Below, one piece after another: positions 1 through 3,993 of a stretch of 6,437 nt of DNA. The position numbers and the translations under genes are program-made. Under the pieces are notes generated by a model. The model saw only the letters and a program-made list of their open reading frames with translations, was not told where the DNA came from and searched no databases. Location: assembly GCA_017885385.1 (NCBI GenBank), contig JAFNGF010000314.1, forward strand, positions 1 to 6,437, written 5' to 3'. Numbering within the stretch: position 1 is the stretch's first letter; every line of letters begins with the position of its first letter. The DNA is from Planctomycetota bacterium (GTDB lineage: Bacteria; Planctomycetota; Phycisphaerae; Sedimentisphaerales; Anaerobacaceae).

Positions 1-47
1 CTCCTATTTGTTTCTTTTCTCGGTGACCTCTGTGTTCTCTGTGGCCA
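1..47 (-). repeat. Probable dispersed-repeat fragment at window edge
   Basis: On the minus strand this reads as a purine-rich string built on the pattern CACAGAGAACACAGAGG followed by a CACCGAGAAAA-like stretch. From memory, such CACAGAG-type strings recur as intergenic repeats in planctomycete and other environmental genomes and give spurious translations such as TENTEVTEK. No start codon with a ribosome binding site goes with it. It is cut by the window edge, so its full length is unknown. The call rests on resemblance only. Confidence 0.4.
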
Positions 48-96
48 GCTCTTTCATTGCTGCTGCCCGTGGCTATGCCTGGGCAATTCCAGAGGG

Positions 97-416
97 TCAT
101 TTAATTATCAAGATCGCGTCACCACCAACTGCGTGAGCACTTGCCTGAACACTTCCCTGGCCAATAGCAGTAGCAGTGGCAGTGGCGTCACCACCCCTTG
201 CGGTGCACGGAGGCTCGGACGGCGGAGGACACGGCGGCGGACATGGCGGAGGACATGGCGGCCAACGGAGACACCAGCTTATTTGAGTCTGAAAACCAAC
301 GGTAGATGTCTGATGCTGAAAGGCGATACTACCACAATAAGAACTTGCCATTTGGTAGTGAGAAATTGTAGCCATGCTGTAGCCTGCCCCTGAGCCAACG
401 CAGCCAGCGTTGACCG
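97..416 (-). pseudogene. Out-of-frame C-terminal part of a small secreted protein
   Basis: This frame continues the secreted-protein gene that starts at 526 if one G is removed from the GGG run at 417-419. The joined product would be about 142 residues. The sequence across the join becomes KLAVNAGCVGSGAGYS, which reads naturally. The frame then runs without a stop through a Gln/Ser/Thr-rich middle, a WPPCPPPCPPPCPPP block coded by 12-bp DNA repeats, and a small-residue tail bracketed by two GGDA motifs, ending ILIIK-stop. Regular Cys-Pro spacing and the Ala/Thr alternation argue that this frame has been under selection. It has no convincing start of its own: the ATG at 375 has no good ribosome binding site. 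Either the gene is really broken, the base is a sequencing or assembly error, or the ribosome shifts frame. No known family was recognised. Confidence 0.55.
219..262 (-). repeat. 12-bp coding tandem repeat (CPPP units)
   Basis: Imperfect copies of a 12-base unit (minus strand TGTCCTCCGCCA, varying to TGTCCGCCGCCG) lie head to tail and encode successive Cys-Pro-Pro-Pro units. The period is a multiple of three, so copies can be gained or lost without breaking the frame. This fits a real coding repeat in the downstream frame of the broken secreted-protein gene. The Cys residues could serve as disulfide crosslinks in an exported protein; that is inference. Confidence 0.6.
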
Positions 417-526
417 CCCAACTTGCCTGGAGCCACCACGCAAGACTGAGCCTGGCCTATAGATGCAAAGCATGCAGAAGATAACAGCAGAATGGCTGCG
501 GTGAAAACTACACATTTGTTAAACAT
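329..526 (-). CDS. Small secreted protein, N-terminal part (frame broken)
   Basis: The open frame gives 65 residues. The start is well supported: AAGGAGG at 534-540 lies 7 bases before the ATG. Residues 1-26 form a typical Sec signal peptide: N-terminal Lys4, a hydrophobic core (VVFTAAILLLSSACFA) and a probable cut after IGQA. After Leu36 the frame turns into a Trp/Arg-rich string (RWLRWLRGR) that looks like out-of-frame translation, and it stops at 329. A one-base shift at the GGG run 417-419 joins it to the more protein-like frame ending at 97. The 65-residue product is therefore probably not the ancestral form. No terminator was seen just downstream. The long structured leader at 534-845 may control it. 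No family recognised. Confidence 0.55.
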   Translation of the reverse strand: MFNKCVVFTAAILLLSSACFASIGQAQSCVVAPGKLGGQRWLRWLRGRLQHGYNFSLPNGKFLLW

Positions 527-551
527 CTTCAGACCTCCTTTTCTGCTTTAG

Positions 552-599
552 TGTTGCCGCTTTCCATTTATTGCTAACCACACATTAGCAATCGCAACA
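552..599. promoter_or_regulatory. Nested inverted repeat in the leader of the secreted-protein gene
   Basis: Perfect 8-base arms ATTGCTAA (570-577) and TTAGCAAT (585-592) flank a 7-base spacer. They lie inside a second pair of arms, TGTTGC (552-557) and GCAACA (594-599). In RNA this would make one long interrupted hairpin about 12 bases upstream of the ribosome binding site at 534-540. In DNA it would be an operator-like dyad. Which of the two applies cannot be told from the sequence. Confidence 0.5.
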
Positions 600-648
600 G
601 TCTGGACAATCTTTTACCCTTTTGGCCGACCTCCTTTCTCCCCTCGGG

Positions 649-713
649 CAATACTGCGACTCGTCGGACGAGTCTGATAACGGTATCTTATTTCTGTTAT
701 CATCGCGGTACTG
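649..713. ncRNA. Three-way-junction RNA element (candidate)
   Basis: Three helices close a compact junction. P1 pairs 649-659 with 703-713 (9 Watson-Crick pairs, one U.G wobble, one mismatch). P2 pairs CTCGT 660-664 with ACGAG 668-672 around a 3-base loop. P3 pairs TGATAAC 675-681 with GTTATCA 696-702 around a 14-base loop. Only two bases (673-674) are unpaired in the junction. Each strand has one wobble and one mismatch in P1, so the fold does not reveal the transcribed strand. Read on minus it would be part of the leader of the gene starting at 526. I found no match to hammerhead, purine, TPP or c-di-GMP core motifs. It could also act as a DNA cruciform. Confidence 0.5.
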
Positions 714-720
714 GTCCTAC

Positions 721-757
721 AAAAAAACCCGACAGAACACTGATTAGCTCTGTCGGG
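721..757 (-). terminator. Strong intrinsic terminator
   Basis: Perfect 9-bp arms CCCGACAGA and TCTGTCGGG (728-736 and 749-757) enclose a 12-base loop. On the minus strand they are followed at once by seven T (727-721). This is the standard shape of a Rho-independent terminator for minus-strand transcription. It ends the candidate RNA starting near 835, and perhaps read-through from the membrane-protein gene at 905-1141. On the plus strand the hairpin is not followed by a T run. Confidence 0.85.
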
Positions 758-835
758 CTCGCTTATCGCAAAGTAGAGTCCGCCGCGAAGTTACACCATG
801 GTCTGAGTCCCTTCTGGCGTTCTACCTACCTATTA
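721..835 (-). ncRNA. Candidate small RNA or attenuator leader
   Basis: A minus-strand transcript beginning just after the TATAAT at 840-845 and ending at the T run at 721 would be about 110 bases long. Its first half folds into an interrupted stem: 825-821 with 777-773, 819-816 with 784-781, and 814-811 with 790-787. The loop contains the palindrome ACCATGGT. A weak second hairpin (772-759) and the terminator stem follow. There is no open reading frame with a ribosome binding site inside. It resembles neither 4.5S nor 6S RNA in the motifs I know. Two roles fit: a free small RNA, or a regulated leader that stops transcription before the secreted-protein gene at 526. The 5' end is estimated. 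Confidence 0.5.
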
Positions 836-839
836 TCAT

Positions 840-873
840 ATTATAGTTTCACTTCGGTCTTTACTTTTGTCAA
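840..873 (-). promoter_or_regulatory. Promoter-like elements for the minus-strand RNA
   Basis: On the minus strand a perfect TATAAT lies at 845-840 and a perfect TTGACA at 873-868. The 22-base gap between them is longer than the usual 16-18, so they may not act as a pair. The TATAAT is well placed to start the RNA that ends at 721. The TTGACA could serve another start whose -10 box (GAAACT, 850-845) is poor. Confidence 0.45.
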
Positions 874-904
874 GCAAAAATAGTCGCTTTTGAAAATTCA
901 GGAG

Positions 905-1141
905 TCAGGCGGCGGCCTTCTTTCTGTAAAATAGGAACAGAATGATGCCCAAAGCAACCAACCCGACAAGCCCTTTTTCCCCCAGAGCGTTTAGCAGCAC
1001 GGTAAAGTTGGCGGCAACTCCGCTAAAGAACGGAACATCCTCACCAAAGAGTATTGTGACCAAAACTCCAACGGCAACCAGCAGTAAAGAGATCTCAGTG
1101 ATCTCGGCGAGCCACTTCTTTATTTCTTTGAGAAACTCCAT
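905..1141 (-). CDS. Small two-helix membrane protein
   Basis: The product is 78 residues. The frame is open upstream to 1270, but the start at 1141 is chosen because AGGAG at 1150-1154 lies 8 bases before the ATG, and the extra upstream residues are not protein-like. An amphipathic N-terminus (MEFLKEIKKWLAEITE) leads into a first membrane helix (about 17-33, LLLVAVGVLVTILFG). A short loop with GEDVPFF and a mid segment follow, then a second helix (about 57-72, GLVGLVALGIILFLF) and a basic tail YRKKAAA. There is no cleavable signal. The layout is reminiscent of small holin-like or VirB2-like proteins, but no defining motif was found. No neighbour suggests a partner. Function unknown. Confidence 0.75.
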   Translation of the reverse strand: MEFLKEIKKWLAEITEISLLLVAVGVLVTILFGEDVPFFSGVAANFTVLLNALGEKGLVGLVALGIILFLFYRKKAAA

Positions 1142-1183
1142 CGCTAAATCTCCTAACTGAGTCCTGCGAATACCGCTGGGCCG

Positions 1184-1199
1184 CCCCGGGGCGCCGGGG
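1184..1199. repeat. GC-rich hairpin
   Basis: CCCCGG (1184-1189) and CCGGGG (1194-1199) pair around four bases. It lies in the leader of the membrane-protein gene, between its putative promoter and its ribosome binding site. It has no T run, so it is not a classical terminator. It may be a dispersed palindrome or a leader structure. Confidence 0.4.
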
Positions 1200-1203
1200 T
1201 CCC

Positions 1204-1230
1204 ATAATATTAATCGGTCTATCTCTGCAA
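1204..1230 (-). promoter_or_regulatory. Possible promoter of the small membrane protein
   Basis: On the minus strand TTGCAG (1230-1225) and TATTAT (1209-1204) are 15 bases apart. The -10 box matches at five of six positions, the -35 box at three. It lies about 60 bases before the ATG at 1141. Weak support. Confidence 0.3.
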
Positions 1231-1272
1231 TTTGCTTTAGGCTATCTTCCGCGAGACAAGCGGATCGCAAAC

Positions 1273-1317
1273 CGGCGGTTAGCCTGCACGGGTTCTGAGA
1301 AATCGGCTAAAATGCCG
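1273..1317. other. Imperfect stem-loop upstream of the isomerase promoter
   Basis: CGGC (1273-1276) pairs with GCCG (1314-1317), and TTAGCC (1279-1284) with GGCTAA (1305-1310), leaving a 20-base loop. It lies directly before the -35 box of the isomerase gene. It could be a regulator site or a remnant of a repeat. It lacks the paired core motifs of an integron attC site. Confidence 0.35.
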
Positions 1318-1345
1318 TAGACTCGGCCATAAGGCGGGGTATAAT
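1318..1345 (+). promoter_or_regulatory. Promoter of the isomerase gene
   Basis: TAGACT (1318-1323, four of six matches) and a perfect TATAAT (1340-1345) are 16 bases apart on the plus strand. The expected start near 1352 leaves a leader of about 77 bases before the ATG at 1429. Confidence 0.55.
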
Positions 1346-1355
1346 TAGGATTTGC

Positions 1356-1372
1356 GGTATGCACAGCATACC
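1356..1372. promoter_or_regulatory. Palindromic operator-like site
   Basis: Perfect 7-base arms GGTATGC and GCATACC surround ACA. The dyad lies about ten bases after the TATAAT box, right at the expected transcription start of the isomerase gene. That is a favoured place for a repressor that blocks initiation. It could also be a 5' end hairpin that stabilises the mRNA. No regulator gene lies in the window. Confidence 0.5.
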
Positions 1373-1428
1373 CTACCTTTTATGTGCGTTAAATAGTTCC
1401 GGATGGTCTTAAAAAGGAGGAAAAATCA

Positions 1429-2325
1429 ATGCTACTACGCAGAACAGGATCGGTTTCGAGACGGGGTTTTCTGGCAGAAAGTGTTGCTGTGGCGGCTATG
1501 CTGGCATCCGGTGCGGAGGGAAAGTCCAGGCCCCAAAAGGAAAAGAAGAGCCAGACGAAAGAAGAGAGTAAACGCCGGACTCCGATTGGGCTTCAGCTTT
1601 ACTCGGTTCGTGAAGACTGCCAGCGTGACCTGCCGAGCACGATAGCAGCGGTAGCAAAGATGGGCTACGTGGGCGTCGAATTTGCCGGTTACTACGATCG
1701 CAGTGCCGACCAGTTGCGCAAGATGCTCGATGACAACGGCCTGGTTTGTTGTGGCACGCATACGGGGCTGGATACGTTACTCGGCGACAAGCTCCAGCCG
1801 ACCATCGAGTTCAATAAAACGCTGGGCAACAAGTACCTCGTTGTCCCCTCGTTGCCTGAGAAGTACACGGCCTCACGCCAGGCGTGGCTGGATACCGCCA
1901 AAGTCTTCAACGAGCTGGCGGAGAAAGTCAAGCCCCACGGAATGCTTGTGGGTTACCATAACCACAGCGTCGAATTCGCCCCTATGGATGGCGTGATTCC
2001 CTGGGATGTCTTCTGGAGTAACGCCAGCCAGGATGTGATTATGCAGCTTGACACGGGTAATGCCCTGCACGGCGGGGCCGACCCTCTTCCCTATTTGTAC
2101 CGGTATCCGGAGCGGGCGATCACCGTGCACCTGAAGGAGTTCAGTAAGACCAACGACAAAGCCCTGTTCGGGCAAGGCGACATCAACTGGAAGGCTTTCT
2201 TCGCCCTTTGCAGAGCGGTCGGCGCGACCGAGTGGTACATTGTCGAGCAGGAAAGTTACGCCTATCCGCCTCTGGAGTGCGTCGAACGGTGTATCAAGAG
2301 CTTGCGTAAGATGAAGCTGGTGTAG
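1429..2325 (+). CDS. Tat-exported sugar phosphate isomerase/epimerase family protein
   Basis: The product is 298 residues of the xylose-isomerase-like TIM-barrel family (AP endonuclease family 2 fold). AAGGAGG at 1414-1420 lies 8 bases before the ATG. The N-terminus has a twin-arginine motif (SRRGFL, residues 10-15), then a hydrophobic stretch (AESVAVAAMLASGA) and a Lys/Arg-rich linker. The barrel starts at IGLQLYSVRE (53-62). Likely metal or active-site residues by family pattern are E84 (GVEF), H111 (GTHTG), H177/H179 and E182 (GYHNHSVEF), D208 (QLDTGN), H234 (VHLKEF) and E273/E275 (VEQES). Length and order of motifs are normal, so it is probably an active divalent-metal isomerase, epimerase or lyase-like enzyme working outside the cytoplasm. 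The substrate cannot be told. It is transcribed alone from the promoter at 1318-1345 and converges on the sulfatase. Confidence 0.9.
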   Translation: MLLRRTGSVSRRGFLAESVAVAAMLASGAEGKSRPQKEKKSQTKEESKRRTPIGLQLYSVREDCQRDLPSTIAAVAKMGYVGVEFAGYYDRSADQLRKMLDDNGLVCCGTHTGLDTLLGDKLQPTIEFNKTLGNKYLVVPSLPEKYTASRQAWLDTAKVFNELAEKVKPHGMLVGYHNHSVEFAPMDGVIPWDVFWSNASQDVIMQLDTGNALHGGADPLPYLYRYPERAITVHLKEFSKTNDKALFGQGDINWKAFFALCRAVGATEWYIVEQESYAYPPLECVERCIKSLRKMKLV

Positions 2326-2358
2326 GAAACGCGGTCGGCGGGGGCATCCTGAATATTT

Positions 2359-2384
2359 AGCCCCGCAATTCATTGCGGGGCTTT
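2359..2384. terminator. Bidirectional terminator between convergent genes
   Basis: AGCCCCGCAAT (2359-2369) and ATTGCGGGGCT (2372-2382) are perfect 11-base arms with two bases between them. The plus strand continues TTTA; the minus strand continues AAATATT. The hairpin lies 33 bases after the isomerase stop and directly touches the sulfatase stop codon (2383-2385), so it can serve both convergent genes. T runs are short, so termination may be partial. The palindrome may also belong to a dispersed repeat family. Confidence 0.7.
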
Positions 2385-3975
2385 AGCTAAATCCGCCGCC
2401 CGCAGTTTTCCCTGGGTAATTGGGCGAATATAGTAGGCGGTTTTTTCGTATAGCCAGCTTGCCGTCGGAAACGAAGTCTTTGCCGCGCTCCGAGAGATGT
2501 TCTATCAGATGTTGCCGCCATTGAAGCAGCACGTCCCGGCAGCTTGATTCGCCCGCCAAATCGTGCAGCTCACCCAGCCCCTTCGAGGGGCTGGGCTCAC
2601 GCGGATCATTTGTCAAATTGAAGAGCTGTTCTCTTCCATCGTACGCGTAGTAGATATATTTGAACTTACCGTTGGTAAGTGCGCTCCAATGGTCCTCGCT
2701 GTAGCACATCGAGTGTTCCAGGTCAATAAATGGCCGCCAGCGCCTCGTGTTTCCGCGAACCAGCTCCAACATGCTCCTACCGTCAAGATGATTCGGAATA
2801 GGCGCTGCCGCTGCATCGAGTAACGTTGGCAATACATCTCGCAGTTCGACAGGCTGAGGCAAGGTCTTGCCGCGCTGACGGTCCATGCCCATGTCTTTGG
2901 GCCATCGCAGCAGCATGGGAATCTTGGCAGAACCTTCGTAGGGATAAGTCTTTCGCCATAGGTGATGATCTGCGAGCATATCACCGTGATCGGAGAAAAA
3001 GATGATCAGTGTATTATCATACATGCCTTGCTTTCTAAGTGCGGCGAGAATTCGACCGATTTGCTCATCAATGAAGGTGATCGAGGCGTAATAACCCTGG
3101 CGGGATTTCTTGGCTTGCTGAATGCCTAAATCGCCGTGCCAAAGACTGGGATTTGGCGGGTCTTCATGCGGGGCGTATCGAGCCGCCCAGTCTCCAACGC
3201 AGGGAGCGGGCATGTCATCTTCGTTGTACATGTCCATAAATCGTTGCGGCGGGTCATAAGGGCTGTGCGGCCGGGCAAAAGAAACCTTTAGCAGAAAAGG
3301 CTCGGGGCGGTCATATTCCTCGATAAAATCAACCGCTCTATCCGCTGTCCACCTGGTCGGATGCAGTTGTTCGGCAAGAGCATACGGCTTTGCTCGATAG
3401 TCGTTCCAGCCTATCCCTGTCGCATCAGGGTCCAGGTCGGGCGCCTGTTGTTTGAACCAAAGGCGGTAGTCGCTGACAAAACCTGGTGTTTCCGCCCGGC
3501 CCGACTCGTCGACGAGCGTACCGTGATAGCCGCGAAGTTTTTTTTGCGGGTACCAGTGCATCTTGCCGATGCCAAACAAATAGTAGCCCGTATTGCGAAG
3601 GGCTTGAGGCAATTCAAACGGATACTCGTCTGCTATGCGGCCGTACCCCAGCATGCCGTGATGCCACGGTGACAGTCCCGTCAGGATCGCGCTGCGCGCG
3701 GGCGTACAGCTTGGCGTGGAAGAATAGGCGCTGGAAAAAATAACGCCTTGCTCTGCTATGGAATCCAAATAGGGTGTTCTGATGACTTTGTTGCCGGCAC
3801 ATCCCAGACAGTCAGCCCGATGCTGGTCGGTCATTAGATAAAGGATGTGGGGCTTTCGTTTCGCCTCGTGGTCGGAACGGCTGATGTCGCGAGCAAACAG
3901 AATCGTTGCCGGCAGTACTGCAGCACTTTTGAGAAGAGTTCGCCGCGTTAATTCCGGCTTGTAACACTGGCCCAT
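2383..3975 (-). CDS. Tat-exported sulfatase (formylglycine-dependent, S1-type)
   Basis: The product is 530 residues, a normal length for type I sulfatases, which hydrolyse sulfate esters using a formylglycine made from Cys or Ser. The start is supported by AGGAG at 3982-3986, 6 bases before the ATG. Residues 10-27 are a twin-arginine signal (TRRTLLK, then AAVLPATILFA). Metal ligands D50 and Q51 lie in YLMTDQHRAD. The formylglycine signature is C90-T-P-A-R94 in SCTPARSAILTG; Ala replaces the commoner Ser but fits CxPxR. Further conserved points are GKMHW (138-141), RPHSPYDPP (235-243), FFSDHGD with D329/H330, and K351 in SAKIPMLLRWP. The active-site Cys suits formylglycine-generating enzyme or an anaerobic maturase encoded elsewhere. 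The substrate is probably a sulfated glycan or aryl sulfate; this is not resolvable. It follows the glycosyltransferase by 18 bases, likely in one operon. Confidence 0.93.
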   Translation of the reverse strand: MGQCYKPELTRRTLLKSAAVLPATILFARDISRSDHEAKRKPHILYLMTDQHRADCLGCAGNKVIRTPYLDSIAEQGVIFSSAYSSTPSCTPARSAILTGLSPWHHGMLGYGRIADEYPFELPQALRNTGYYLFGIGKMHWYPQKKLRGYHGTLVDESGRAETPGFVSDYRLWFKQQAPDLDPDATGIGWNDYRAKPYALAEQLHPTRWTADRAVDFIEEYDRPEPFLLKVSFARPHSPYDPPQRFMDMYNEDDMPAPCVGDWAARYAPHEDPPNPSLWHGDLGIQQAKKSRQGYYASITFIDEQIGRILAALRKQGMYDNTLIIFFSDHGDMLADHHLWRKTYPYEGSAKIPMLLRWPKDMGMDRQRGKTLPQPVELRDVLPTLLDAAAAPIPNHLDGRSMLELVRGNTRRWRPFIDLEHSMCYSEDHWSALTNGKFKYIYYAYDGREQLFNLTNDPREPSPSKGLGELHDLAGESSCRDVLLQWRQHLIEHLSERGKDFVSDGKLAIRKNRLLYSPNYPGKTAGGGFS

Positions 3976-3993
3976 GTGGAACTCCTGGTTCGT

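Noticed and set aside
649..713. Hammerhead or other small self-cleaving ribozyme
   Set aside because: There are three helices, and CTGATAA resembles CTGANGA, but GAAA and the cleavage-site context are missing and the junction has only two free bases.
721..845. 4.5S SRP RNA, 6S RNA or c-di-GMP riboswitch
   Set aside because: The GGAAGGAAGC-type SRP loop, the 6S central bubble layout and the GEMM core motifs were not found.
942..1160. Plus-strand open frame of 72 codons
   Set aside because: It is antisense to the membrane-protein gene, which has a good ribosome binding site and helices; this frame has neither.
1142..1270. Longer N-terminus for the small membrane protein
   Set aside because: The 43 upstream residues are irregular and cover a GC-rich hairpin; the AGGAG before 1141 fixes the start.
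1273..1317. Integron attC site
   Set aside because: The GTTAGCC resembles a core site, but the matching RYYYAAC/GTTRRRY pair and simple cassette structure are absent.
2563..3743. Plus-strand open frames opposite the sulfatase
   Set aside because: They are shadows of the conserved sulfatase frame and lack ribosome binding sites.
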